Source of the DNA: Pseudoduganella guangdongensis
Lineage (GTDB): Bacteria > Pseudomonadota > Gammaproteobacteria > Burkholderiales > Burkholderiaceae_D
Direction of reading: 5' to 3'
Assembly: GCF_009857475.1 (NCBI RefSeq)
Contig: NZ_WWCJ01000002.1
Location: 62,001-126,000 of the forward strand
Length of the DNA stretch: 64,000 nucleotides
Shown here: piece after piece, positions 43,145 to 52,300 of the stretch
Position numbering within the stretch: position 1 is the first letter of the stretch
Layout: each line of letters begins with the position of its first letter
Notes under the pieces: generated by a model
The model's database searches: none
The model's input: the letters and a program-made list of their open reading frames with translations, nothing else
What the model was told of the DNA's origin: nothing
Translations under genes and position numbers: made by a program

Positions 43145-44833
43145 TTAATGTAATGAAGGCGTCATATTACTTTTTCGTTCAATGTCCAGGTAGCGCCAAT
43201 TGGTCAGTGCGACCGGATGGCGCTTGTAGTTTTTTAGCCACGGTTGCTGGATATCGGCCGAAATCGGGTGGATCAGCAGCACCCAAGGGTTATATGCGTG
43301 GATCAGCTGGTTCAGCTCGCGGTACAGCTGCTGGCGTTCCGGCCCGTCGGCCAGCTGGCGCGCCTTTTCATAGCGGCTGTTGTATTCGGGCAGGTTGAAG
43401 CGGGCATAGTTGGCGCGGCCGCTGTTGGGGCCATACAACAACTGGAAGAAGTTATCGCCATCCGGGAAGTCGGCAATCCAGTTGGTTTCGAACATTTGCA
43501 CCTTGCCCAGGCGGCTGGCCTTGATGATTTCGGTCTTCTTGTCGGTCTTGAAGCTGACCCGGATGCCGAGCGCGGCCAGGTTCTTGCGCCACAGCTCGTC
43601 GCGCAGGCGGCCCACCATGGTCGGTTCGCTGTGCATGACCAGCGCCAGCGGCTGGCCGTTGGGCTGGCGGCGGTAGCCGTCCTTGCCCTGCTTATAGCCA
43701 TAGCGGTCCAGCAGGGCGCGCGCCAGCTTGGGGTTGTAGCTGACGGGGCTGCGGTAGGCCGGGTCGTAGCCCAGCACATTGGGCGGCAGCGGGCTCTGGG
43801 CCGGCAGCGCCAGGCCCTTCTTCAGCAAGGTGATGTCTTCCGGGCTGTTATAACCCAATGCTATGGCCCGGCGCAGGGCGACCTTTTCCTTGCTGTAGCC
43901 GCCGATGACCGGGTCGTCCATATTCATCCACATGTAATAAGTCTGCAGCACGGGGAAGGGGGACAGCACCATGCCGCGCGCGGCCAGCTCCTTTTTCAGC
44001 ACCGGTTGCGGGCTGGCCGGATCCAGAACCATGTCGCGCATCGACTCCGGCACCTGCTCGATATAGTCGAACTCCCCGTTCAGGAAGCCCAATACGCGCG
44101 ACTGGTATTCCTCCATGATCTTGACTTCGACCTTGTCCACCATGGGCAGGCGGCGGCCTTGCCACTGCTGGTGGTAGTCCTTGTTGGCGGCCAGCGTGAT
44201 CTTGTCGCTGCGCTTCCACTCCTGCATGACGAAGGGGCCGCTGCCGACCGGGTGGTTGCCCAGCTGGTTGCCATAGGCCTCGGCCACCTCGCGCGCAACG
44301 GCGCCGGTGGCCGGCAGGGCCAGGTAGAACAGGAAGCTGGGATCGGGCGCCTTGAGCGTGATGCGCAGCGTGTACTTGTCCAGTACGCGCATGTCGGCCA
44401 GTTTGCCCTCGAACATGAACAGCCAGGGCGACTTGAGTGCGGGGTCGAACAGGCGCTCAATGGCATATTTGTAGTCTGCGGCCGTCACTTCGCGCTTTGT
44501 GCCTTTGAAGGCCGGGTCGTCGCTGAAGTGCATGCCCGGCTTCAGGTGGAAGGTCCAGACCGTGCCGCTGGCGTCGCTGGCCGGCATTTCGCGCAGGCTG
44601 TTGGGCACCAATTTTACCGGGCGCGCCGCGTAGTCGTAGCGCAGCATGGGGTCGAACAGGTTTTCCAGCAGGCTCAGGCTGGCCAGGTCGGAGGCGACAG
44701 CGGGGTCCAGGCCGGTTTCGCCGGTGGAGAGGAAGGCGTGCAGGACTTTATCGGCCGCCAAGGCAGTTGGCGCAGTTGCAGCGCTGGCAGCGGCAAGGGC
44801 GAGGGCGGCGGCGAGGACACGAAGTTTTTTCAT
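43145..44833 (-). CDS. ABC-type peptide-binding protein (SBP family 5)
   Basis: 562 residues. Signal peptide MKKLRVLAAALALAAASAAT, then the SBP_bac_5 fold (HAFLSTGETGLDPAVASDLA, VTAADYKYAIERLFDPALKS, NHPVGSGPFVMQEWKRSDKI, ALRRAIALGYNSPEDITLLK). It belongs to the OppA/DppA/MppA group that delivers oligopeptides or murein tripeptide to an ABC permease. No permease or ATPase gene is beside it; it lies upstream of the TonB receptor on the same strand with 92 bases between. Confidence 0.9.
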   Translation of the reverse strand: MKKLRVLAAALALAAASAATAPTALAADKVLHAFLSTGETGLDPAVASDLASLSLLENLFDPMLRYDYAARPVKLVPNSLREMPASDASGTVWTFHLKPGMHFSDDPAFKGTKREVTAADYKYAIERLFDPALKSPWLFMFEGKLADMRVLDKYTLRITLKAPDPSFLFYLALPATGAVAREVAEAYGNQLGNHPVGSGPFVMQEWKRSDKITLAANKDYHQQWQGRRLPMVDKVEVKIMEEYQSRVLGFLNGEFDYIEQVPESMRDMVLDPASPQPVLKKELAARGMVLSPFPVLQTYYMWMNMDDPVIGGYSKEKVALRRAIALGYNSPEDITLLKKGLALPAQSPLPPNVLGYDPAYRSPVSYNPKLARALLDRYGYKQGKDGYRRQPNGQPLALVMHSEPTMVGRLRDELWRKNLAALGIRVSFKTDKKTEIIKASRLGKVQMFETNWIADFPDGDNFFQLLYGPNSGRANYARFNLPEYNSRYEKARQLADGPERQQLYRELNQLIHAYNPWVLLIHPISADIQQPWLKNYKRHPVALTNWRYLDIERKSNMTPSLH

Positions 44834-44967
44834 GCGGCAGAAGGATAAGCCAGCGGGCGGCGATGCGCCAGCTTATAACTTTTTTACATGCCAGCCCCGC
44901 ATTCTTTCATCCGCTGGCCCTATACTTTCGCTGCAAAATTGGTCATCACATCAGAAGAAGCACATCC

Positions 44968-46206
44968 ATGTCCCTTAATTACATCTGGTCCGGGTTTTTC
45001 CTCGTCGGTTTCGCCGCCGCCATCATTCAATGGCTGTTCATGGGCGATACGGAAATCTTCAAGAAGATTATCGACGGCACGTTCGAATCGGCCAAGATGG
45101 GCGTGATGGACATTGCGCTGCCGCTGGCCGGCGTCATGACGCTGTGGCTGGGCATCATGAATATCGGCGAGAAGGCCGGCGCCATCGGCTGGCTGGCCAA
45201 GGTCATTTCGCCCTTCTTCTCGCGCATCTTCCCGGAAGTGCCGAAAGACCACCCGGCCACTGGCCACATGGTGATGAATTTCTCGGCCAACCTGCTGGGC
45301 CTGGACAATGCCGCCACCCCGTTCGGCCTGAAGGCGATGGAGAGCCTGCAATCGCTCAACCCGAACAAGGACACCGCCAGCAACGCGCAGATCATGTTCC
45401 TGGTGCTGCATACCTCGGGCTTGACGCTGATCCCGCTGGCGATCATGGCGCAGCGCGCCATCCTGGGCGCGGCCGACCCGTCGGACATCTTCATCCCGTG
45501 CCTGATCGCCACCTATGCCGCCACCATGACCGGGATTATCGCGGTCGGCATCCGCCAGCGCCTTAACCTGCTGGACCCGGTCCTGCTGGGCTGGATCGGC
45601 GGCATGACCAGCGCCATCGTCGCGCTGATCTGGTATTTCACCGCTTTCCTGACCCGCGAGCAGATCGAGGTGGTGTCGAAGGTGTCGTCCAACCTGATCC
45701 TGATTTCGATCATCGCCATCTTCATCATCGGCGCGCTGCGCAAGGGCGTGAACGTGTACGAGGCCTTTATCGAAGGGGCGAAAGGCGGCATCCAGACCTC
45801 GCTGACCGTGATCCCTTACCTGGTGGGCATGCTGGTGGCGATCAGCGTACTGCGCAACGCGGGCGTGTTCACGCTGGTGATGGACGGCTTTAACTGGCTG
45901 TTCACCGCACTCGGCCTGCGCACCGACTTCGTGCCAGCGCTGCCGACCGCGCTGATGAAGCCATTCAGCGGTTCCGGTTCGCGCGCCATGATGATCGATG
46001 CCATGACCACCTACGGCCCGGATTCCTTCGTCGGCCGCCTGGCCTGTATCTTCCAGGGCTCGGCAGACACCACCTTCTATATCGTGGCGCTGTACTTCGG
46101 CTCCGTCGGCATCCGCAAGACCCGCTACGCGATCTCGTGCGGCCTGATCGCCGACCTGGCCGGCGTGCTGACCGCGATTGCGGTGGCCTACGTCTTCTTC
46201 GGTTAA
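44968..46206 (+). CDS. SpmA-SpmB-like fused membrane protein (nucleoside recognition domain)
   Basis: 412 residues from the ATG at 44968. About ten hydrophobic segments. The N-terminal half matches SpmA (KMGVMDIALPLAGVMTLWLG, GHMVMNFSANLLGLDNAATP, GLKAME) and the C-terminal half SpmB (GAKGGIQTSLTVIPYLVGML, FSGSGSRAMMIDAMTTYGPD, DTTFYIVALYFGSVGIRKTR). In Bacillus the two are separate spore maturation proteins needed for core dehydration; in non-sporulating Gram-negatives their role is unknown, with transport of nucleosides or small molecules suggested. PBP4 follows by 10 bases. Confidence 0.9.
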   Translation: MSLNYIWSGFFLVGFAAAIIQWLFMGDTEIFKKIIDGTFESAKMGVMDIALPLAGVMTLWLGIMNIGEKAGAIGWLAKVISPFFSRIFPEVPKDHPATGHMVMNFSANLLGLDNAATPFGLKAMESLQSLNPNKDTASNAQIMFLVLHTSGLTLIPLAIMAQRAILGAADPSDIFIPCLIATYAATMTGIIAVGIRQRLNLLDPVLLGWIGGMTSAIVALIWYFTAFLTREQIEVVSKVSSNLILISIIAIFIIGALRKGVNVYEAFIEGAKGGIQTSLTVIPYLVGMLVAISVLRNAGVFTLVMDGFNWLFTALGLRTDFVPALPTALMKPFSGSGSRAMMIDAMTTYGPDSFVGRLACIFQGSADTTFYIVALYFGSVGIRKTRYAISCGLIADLAGVLTAIAVAYVFFG

Positions 46207-46216
46207 GGAGGAAGCC

Positions 46217-47734
46217 ATGCGACGCCACATCCTCGCCGCCCTGCTGACCGCCGCCTGCAGCGCCCAGGCCGCGCTGCCGGAGCCAATCGCCCGTATCGCG
46301 GCCGAGAAGGGCATTCCGGAAGACGCCATCGGCGTGCTGGTGCTGCGCGGCGACCAGGTGCTGGTATCGAACGAAGCGACGCGCGCCTTCAATCCTGGTT
46401 CGACCATGAAGCTGTTTACCACCATGGTCGGCCTGGACACGCTGGGCCCGCAATTCCGCGGCCGCACCGAGCTGCGCACCAATGGCGTCGTTAACGGCAG
46501 CGTGCTGCGCGGCGACCTGGTGCTGCGCGGCGGCGCCGACGGCGACCTGACCGCCGACGCCTTCACGCACATGCTGGAAAAGCTGCGCACCAAGGGCATC
46601 CGCAAAATCGAAGGCAACCTGGTGCTGGACCGCCAGCTATGGCAGCCCGCCCGCAACGATGTCGGCGTGCCACCGTTCGACGAAGCACCCGAGGCCTACT
46701 ACAACCTGATTCCCGATGCGCTGCTGCTAAACATGAACCTGCAGACGCTGGACATCACCTCCGACGGGAAAACAATCAAGGCCAGTGCCCTGCCTGAGCT
46801 GGCCAATGTACGCGTGCGCTCCGACCTGACCTTGGTGGATGCCGATTGCGCGAAATGGGGCGAGGGCTGGCAAGTGCCCGAATACGAGCGCCATGGCGCG
46901 CGCCTGACCCTGGTGTTGAAGGGCAGCTTCCCGCGCAACTGCAGCAAGACAAAAGTGGTCAATGTGCTGGATCGCACCGACTACGCCGAGCGCCTGTTCC
47001 GCGCCACCTGGGAAAAACTGGGCGGGCGTTTCTCCGGCAAGGCCATCGAAGCTAGCGCCGAACAGGCGCGCGCCTTGAATGGCGCCGACTCCACCCTGCT
47101 GGCCGAGCATGTGAGCCGCTCACTGCCCGAAATCGTGCGCGACACGAACAAGACCTCCGACAACGGGCTGGCGCGCACCATCTTCCTCAGCCTGGGCAGC
47201 CTGCAATCCGACCCGCTGCTGGGCAGCCGCCCGCTGTCCGATGGCAGCAACGAGGCCGCCAGCCTGGCTGAAACGCCCGGCGGCGCCGACGCTCCCGCCA
47301 CGCTGATGACCACCCAGGCGCGCGCCGAAATGGTCATCCGCAATTGGCTGCGCGGCCACGGCATCGACGATACCGGCATGGTGTTCGAGAACGGCTCCGG
47401 CCTGTCGCGCATCGAACGTTCCAGCCCCGAGCAGTTGGCGGGCCTGCTGAAAGCCGCTCAAAAGTCGCTCTGGATGCCGGAATTCCTCACCAGCCTGCCG
47501 ATCGCCGCCATCGACGGCACCATGAAACGCCGCCTGGAAAAAAGCCCCGCCGCCATGCGTGCCCGCGTCAAAACCGGCACCCTGAACGGCGTCACCGCCC
47601 TTGCCGGCTACGTGCCCGACGCCGCCGGCCAGCAATGCATCGTGGTGCTGATGGTCAACCACGAGCGCAGCGGCAACGGCAATGGGCGCGCCATCCTGGA
47701 CGGCATAATTGACTGGGTCGCCCGCAGCAATTGA
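46217..47734 (+). CDS. dacB: D-alanyl-D-alanine carboxypeptidase/endopeptidase, PBP4
   Basis: 505 residues from the ATG at 46217 with AGGAGG upstream. Signal peptide ends near CSAQA. Active-site motifs SxxK (S62-T-M-K65), SDN in TSDNGLART, and KTG in ARVKTGTLNGVTALAG. PBP4 cuts D-Ala and cross-links from periplasmic peptidoglycan. It is coupled to the SpmAB-like gene. With the LD-carboxypeptidase nearby it forms a wall-trimming pair. Confidence 0.95.
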   Translation: MRRHILAALLTAACSAQAALPEPIARIAAEKGIPEDAIGVLVLRGDQVLVSNEATRAFNPGSTMKLFTTMVGLDTLGPQFRGRTELRTNGVVNGSVLRGDLVLRGGADGDLTADAFTHMLEKLRTKGIRKIEGNLVLDRQLWQPARNDVGVPPFDEAPEAYYNLIPDALLLNMNLQTLDITSDGKTIKASALPELANVRVRSDLTLVDADCAKWGEGWQVPEYERHGARLTLVLKGSFPRNCSKTKVVNVLDRTDYAERLFRATWEKLGGRFSGKAIEASAEQARALNGADSTLLAEHVSRSLPEIVRDTNKTSDNGLARTIFLSLGSLQSDPLLGSRPLSDGSNEAASLAETPGGADAPATLMTTQARAEMVIRNWLRGHGIDDTGMVFENGSGLSRIERSSPEQLAGLLKAAQKSLWMPEFLTSLPIAAIDGTMKRRLEKSPAAMRARVKTGTLNGVTALAGYVPDAAGQQCIVVLMVNHERSGNGNGRAILDGIIDWVARSN

Positions 47735-47793
47735 CTTTTGCGCAAGGCATCGCCACACTCCGGAACACCTAAAGCTACCGGAGTGTTACCTTT

Positions 47794-50220
47794 ATGACCC
47801 GTCTGAATCGCGCGCTGCCAATCGCGCTGGCCTTGTTGGCCGCCTTCCCTGCCGCCCACGCTGAGTACTCGATGCCGCCTGCCGCGCTGCAGGCCATCGT
47901 CGATGCGCCGCGCGCGCCTTCCCTGTTCATCGGCCCGAACCGCGATGTGGCGGGCCTGGTGCAAACGCCTTCGCTGCCAAGCATCGTTGAAGTGGCGCAG
48001 CCGGAACTGAAACTGGCCGGCGTGCGCATCAACCCACGCACCTACTCAGCCAGCCGCTTCTCGTTTGGCACCAACCTGATGCTGATGAACGTGGCCGATG
48101 CCAAGCAAGTCCAGGTCAGCGGCCTGCCTAAGCAACTGCGCCTGGCCGATGTGGCCTGGTCGCCGGACCAGCGCTACCTGGCCTTCACCAACGTGTCGGT
48201 GGGCGATGCCAACGGCAAGGGCGCGGGCGTTGAGCTGTGGGTGGTGGACGTGGCCGCGCACAAGGCGCGCCGTGTCGGTACGCAGCAGCTGTCGGCGGTA
48301 TTCAACCGCGGCTTCTCCTGGCTGCCAGACAGCAAAGGCTTCATCGTCACACTGCGTACCGGCGGCGCGGCGCCGCAGCCGTCCGGCATCCCGACCGGCC
48401 CGGTCGTGCAGGAATCCAAAGGCGGTCCGGCGCGCCAGTTGCGCACCTACCAGGACTTGCTGAAGAACGAGGAAGATTCGAAGATCTTCGAGCATTACGC
48501 CACTTCGCAACTGGCCAGCATCGACCTGCAAGGCAAGGTCAAGACGATCGGCGCGCCTGCCATCATCACCTCCGTCAGCGTGTCGCCGAACGGCGCCAAC
48601 CTGCTGACCAACACCGTACAGCGCCCGTTCTCCTACGCGGTGCCGGTATCGAGCTTCCCGCGCCGTATCGAGGTGCGTGACTTTGGCGGCAAACTGGTGC
48701 ACCTGGTTGCCGAGAAGCCGGTGGAAGAAGGCCTGCCGCCTGGTAACGACGCCGTTTCCGTCGGCGCGCGCAGCGTGAGCTGGCGTGCGGACGCCCCTGC
48801 CACCCTGGTGTGGGCCGAGGCGCAGGACGGCGGCGACCCGTCGAAGAAAGTGGACATCCGCGACCACGTCTACACCCTGGCCGCTCCGTTCAAGGCCCAG
48901 CCTGCGCTGCTGGCCAAGCTTGGCGCACGCTACGCAGGCGTGCGCTGGGGCCGAGGCGACCTGGCACTGATCACCGAATACTGGTGGAAAACCCGCGCCC
49001 TGAAAGAATGGCGCGTGCGTCCGGACCAGCCCGAAGCGGCGGCCGACCTGGCCTTCTCCTACTCCTCGGAAGACCGTTACAACGACCCGGGCGATCCGGT
49101 CACAAAACCGGATGCCGCCGGCAACCAGCGCCTGGTGATCGGCGCCAACGACACCCTGCTGCTGAAAGGCGAGGGTGCATCGCCGGAAGGCGACCGTCCA
49201 TTCCTGGACCGCTACAGCCTGGCCACCAAGTCGAAAGAACGCCTGTTCCACAGCGCCGCGCCTTACTACGAGAACGTGGTCGCCGTGCTGGATGCGGACG
49301 GCAAGCGCATCCTGACCACGCGCGAAGCCCCGACCGAGCGCCCGAACTACTATGTGCGCGAAGGCGAGGCACTGCGCGCCATCACCAGCTTCCCGCATCC
49401 GCTGCCGCAGTTGAAGGAAGTGCAGAAAGAGCAGATCCGCTACAAGCGCGCCGACGGCGTGGACCTGACCGCGACCCTGATGCTACCGCCGAAGTACGAC
49501 GTGAAGCGCGACGGCCCGCTGCCGATGCTGATGTGGGCCTACCCGGCCGAATTCAAATCGGCTGCCGCCGCAAGCCAGACCACCGGCTCGCCTTACCACT
49601 TCAACGCCGTCAGCTACTGGGGCCCGGCGGCCTTCCTGGCCATGGGCTACGCGGTGCTGGACAACCCATCCTTCCCTATCGTCGGCCAGGGCGAGTCCGA
49701 GCCGAACGACACCTACGTGCCACAACTGGTGGCCGATGCCGAAGCGGCAGTGGAAGAAGTAGTGAAGCGCGGCGTGGCAGACCGTCACCGCATCGCCGTG
49801 GGCGGCCACTCCTACGGCGCTTTCATGACCGGCAACCTGCTGGCGCACACCCGCCTGTTCAAGGCCGGCATCGCCCGTAGCGGCGCCTACAACCGCACCC
49901 TGACCCCGTTCGGCTTCCAATCGGAAGAGCGCATCTTCTGGAAGGCGAAAGACACCTACCAGACCATGTCGCCGTTCAACAATGCGGAAAAGATCAAGGA
50001 TGCGCTGCTGCTGATCCACGGCGAGCAGGATAACAATCCTGGCACCTTCCCTGTGCAGAGCGAGCGCATGTTCCACGCGGTGAAAGGCCTGGGCGGCACC
50101 ACGCGCCTGGTGATGCTGCCGAACGAAAGCCACGGCTACCGTGCGCGCGAGTCGATCATGACCATGCTGTCCGAGACCAACGCCTGGCTGGACAAGTACG
50201 TCAAGAACGCCAAGCCTTGA
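47794..50220 (+). CDS. secreted S9 serine peptidase, prolyl oligopeptidase family (glutamyl endopeptidase-like)
   Basis: 808 residues. Signal peptide MTRLNRALPIALALLAAFPA ends near AHAEY. A beta-propeller region precedes the catalytic domain with GGHSYGAFMT (Ser at about 673), D near 746 (HGEQDNNPGT) and H near 780 (PNESHGYRARES). It resembles the chloroplast glutamyl endopeptidase type of S9 peptidases with the YWGPAAFLAMGYAVLDNPS segment. Periplasmic or secreted. Its stop directly abuts the stop of the convergent RidA gene. Confidence 0.93.
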   Translation: MTRLNRALPIALALLAAFPAAHAEYSMPPAALQAIVDAPRAPSLFIGPNRDVAGLVQTPSLPSIVEVAQPELKLAGVRINPRTYSASRFSFGTNLMLMNVADAKQVQVSGLPKQLRLADVAWSPDQRYLAFTNVSVGDANGKGAGVELWVVDVAAHKARRVGTQQLSAVFNRGFSWLPDSKGFIVTLRTGGAAPQPSGIPTGPVVQESKGGPARQLRTYQDLLKNEEDSKIFEHYATSQLASIDLQGKVKTIGAPAIITSVSVSPNGANLLTNTVQRPFSYAVPVSSFPRRIEVRDFGGKLVHLVAEKPVEEGLPPGNDAVSVGARSVSWRADAPATLVWAEAQDGGDPSKKVDIRDHVYTLAAPFKAQPALLAKLGARYAGVRWGRGDLALITEYWWKTRALKEWRVRPDQPEAAADLAFSYSSEDRYNDPGDPVTKPDAAGNQRLVIGANDTLLLKGEGASPEGDRPFLDRYSLATKSKERLFHSAAPYYENVVAVLDADGKRILTTREAPTERPNYYVREGEALRAITSFPHPLPQLKEVQKEQIRYKRADGVDLTATLMLPPKYDVKRDGPLPMLMWAYPAEFKSAAAASQTTGSPYHFNAVSYWGPAAFLAMGYAVLDNPSFPIVGQGESEPNDTYVPQLVADAEAAVEEVVKRGVADRHRIAVGGHSYGAFMTGNLLAHTRLFKAGIARSGAYNRTLTPFGFQSEERIFWKAKDTYQTMSPFNNAEKIKDALLLIHGEQDNNPGTFPVQSERMFHAVKGLGGTTRLVMLPNESHGYRARESIMTMLSETNAWLDKYVKNAKP

Positions 50221-50676
50221 CTATTTCCCCTCCGGGAATGCAGCGACCAGTTCAACCTCGATCACCAGCTCGGGCATGAACAGGCGCTGCACCCCGATCC
50301 AGCTGGCAGCGGGGTAGTGGTTGTCGTAGAAGGGCAGTCGCACGCTGGCTGCCTTGACCAGCGCGTCCATATCGGTGGTGAAGACGTTTTCTTTGACGAC
50401 ATCCTTAAAGGTCAAGCCGTGCGCGGCCAGGATGCGGCCAAGGCGGGTGTAAACCGTCTTTACCGCCCCGCCCATTTCGCCGCTCGCGGTATGGCCTGAG
50501 ATATACAGCATGTTCCCGCTGCGCACCGCCTGGCAGTAGCCGACTTCGCGTTCCATCTTTTCATTCACGTGGTAGCAACCTGGCTGCACTTTCGAGGGGC
50601 CCGGCGCCGACGGGCTGCCTTGGGCATGAGCGAGGGAAGCAGCCATCATCAGGGCTGCGGCGAGCATATGGCGCAT
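50221..50676 (-). CDS. exported RidA-family protein
   Basis: 151 residues. An N-terminal signal peptide MRHMLAAALMMAASLAHAQ, uncommon for RidA, precedes the family core (VRSGNMLYISGHTASGEMGG, VKTVYTRLGRILAAHGLTFK, then WIGVQRLFMPELVIEVELVA). RidA deaminates reactive enamine or imine intermediates; the exported variety is less studied. A GGAG ribosome site precedes the ATG. It is convergent with the S9 peptidase gene with no gap. Confidence 0.9.
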   Translation of the reverse strand: MRHMLAAALMMAASLAHAQGSPSAPGPSKVQPGCYHVNEKMEREVGYCQAVRSGNMLYISGHTASGEMGGAVKTVYTRLGRILAAHGLTFKDVVKENVFTTDMDALVKAASVRLPFYDNHYPAASWIGVQRLFMPELVIEVELVAAFPEGK

Positions 50677-50726
50677 CGTGGTCTCCTTGGTAGAATGATT
50701 GTCAATTATGTACTAAGGCGCTGCCG

Positions 50727-51767
50727 ATGAATGTATCCAAATTGTTTCTGCTGGCTGTTGCCGGCACCCTCCACCTGGCCGCTATAGCGCAGGAGGAGGA
50801 GCCAATGCAGCGCGTTGAAGTGCCAGGCGAATTCAGTTCGGAGCAGTCCTACCGCCGCATGCTGCGCGGACTGGAGAAGTTCGAAAGCCTGCGCGCACTG
50901 GCGCCGAACGCGGTGCTGCGCTTCCGCATGCACGGCATGGAACGCGATGTGAAGCCGCAAACGCTGCACCTGGCACTGCAAAGCAACACCTTTAAACTGC
51001 CTCTCGCACATGACGACGACGCTTCCTTTGCGTTGCCGGTCAACGAGACGGCACAGCGCGAAGATGCTGCGCTGGTAGCCAACCGCCGCACCGGGTCGGT
51101 ATATTGGAAGCCGCAGGTGGTCACACCCGGCCTGCCGGCTGATACGCGCCGCCTTGGCGACCTGCGGGTGCAGTGCCAGGTCACGTACGCCTCGGGTCTG
51201 CAGCACGGCGGCCTGGGTTTCCTGAGCAAGATGATCGGGCAGTGCGGCCCGAAGCTGCCTTTCTTCTTCCTCGCCGAGCGCGAGATCTTTGCGGTGACCG
51301 TGCAGGCACCGGGCCGTGAACGCCACCTGTTCAGCCCTGCGATGCCGGAGCATGCCGTCACCAAAGGCAGCCGGCAGCGCAACCGCTACTTCCTCCCTCC
51401 CATCGCGGAAGAGCAGTGGCCGGATGACGCGCTGGTGCGGATTCATTACGTCGACAGCGACGGCCAACCACCGTCCGATGCGGCCGCCGTATTCGAGCAT
51501 GACGTTGCGGGGCTGACGCTGGGGCAGACCCGCAAGTCGGACTTGCCGGCGCTGCTGGCACGCGGCAAAGCGCGCAGCCTGTCGCAAGGACGCGAGTTGT
51601 GGTCGGTGCTGGAACGGGCGCCGCTGGCGGGCAAGGAAAAGGTAGACTCCGTGGCGGAACTGGCGCTGTTGTTCGATAGCGAGGGTGTACTGCGCAAATA
51701 CCAGGTGCGTGCAGCGCTGGTTGATCGCGGCAATTTGAGGATTATCGCAGATGGCAAAACAAAGTAA
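50727..51767 (+). CDS. exported protein of unknown function
   Basis: 346 residues. Signal peptide MNVSKLFLLAVAGTLHLAAI ends near AIAQE; an acidic leader then a RVEVPGEFSSEQSYRRMLRG segment. The middle (FFFLAEREIFAVTVQAPGRE) and C-terminal part (VDSVAELALLFDSEGVLRKY) have no family that I can name. The last 17 bases overlap the next gene. Probably periplasmic or outer-membrane associated. Confidence 0.7.
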   Translation: MNVSKLFLLAVAGTLHLAAIAQEEEPMQRVEVPGEFSSEQSYRRMLRGLEKFESLRALAPNAVLRFRMHGMERDVKPQTLHLALQSNTFKLPLAHDDDASFALPVNETAQREDAALVANRRTGSVYWKPQVVTPGLPADTRRLGDLRVQCQVTYASGLQHGGLGFLSKMIGQCGPKLPFFFLAEREIFAVTVQAPGRERHLFSPAMPEHAVTKGSRQRNRYFLPPIAEEQWPDDALVRIHYVDSDGQPPSDAAAVFEHDVAGLTLGQTRKSDLPALLARGKARSLSQGRELWSVLERAPLAGKEKVDSVAELALLFDSEGVLRKYQVRAALVDRGNLRIIADGKTK

Positions 51768-52251
51768 AGGTCTTCCAGCGGCGACGCTGGCAGTGGTCGC
51801 CGCAGTAGCGGCGTATTGGTATTGGTCCCCGCTTCTCGTGGTGCACCAGATGAAGGAGGCGGTGCGAGTACATGACGCGGCGGCCTTCAACAGCCACGTG
51901 GACTATCCGGCACTACGGGAAAATATGAAGGACCAGGTCGCGGGCAAACCCGATGCGGATGCAGCGCTGGGCGGCATCGGCCGCTTACTCGGTGGCGTGG
52001 TCGTCGACGCGCTCGTGCAACCCGCAACGGTGATGTATGTGCTCGAGCACGGCGATTTCGCCAAGAAGCACAAGCGCGATGACGGTAGCGACAGCGAAGG
52101 CGACTCACCAGGCGGCGACGCCGACGCGGGGCGCGCCTGGGTGACCCAGCGCGAAGGCGTCAACCGCTACATCATCCGCAACGAGAAAATTGCGATTGTG
52201 TTCACACGCAGCGGCTTCGCCGACTGGAAGCTGAACGAACTACGCTTTTAA
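51751..52251 (+). CDS. DUF2939 protein
   Basis: 166 residues. A single N-terminal membrane segment (LPAATLAVVAAVAAYWYWSP) precedes a DUF2939 domain with LLVVHQMKEAVRVHDAAAFN, HVDYPALRENMKDQV, and IVFTRSGFADWKLNELRF at the end. The middle contains a charged insert (KRDDGSDSEGDSPGGDADAG) likely disordered. The function of DUF2939 is not known. It overlaps the upstream gene by 17 bases. Confidence 0.8.
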   Translation: MAKQSKGLPAATLAVVAAVAAYWYWSPLLVVHQMKEAVRVHDAAAFNSHVDYPALRENMKDQVAGKPDADAALGGIGRLLGGVVVDALVQPATVMYVLEHGDFAKKHKRDDGSDSEGDSPGGDADAGRAWVTQREGVNRYIIRNEKIAIVFTRSGFADWKLNELRF

Positions 52252-52300
52252 GCGCAGTAGCGCCCTGCGCGCCGCACAAGGTTACCGGGCGCAAAGTTGG

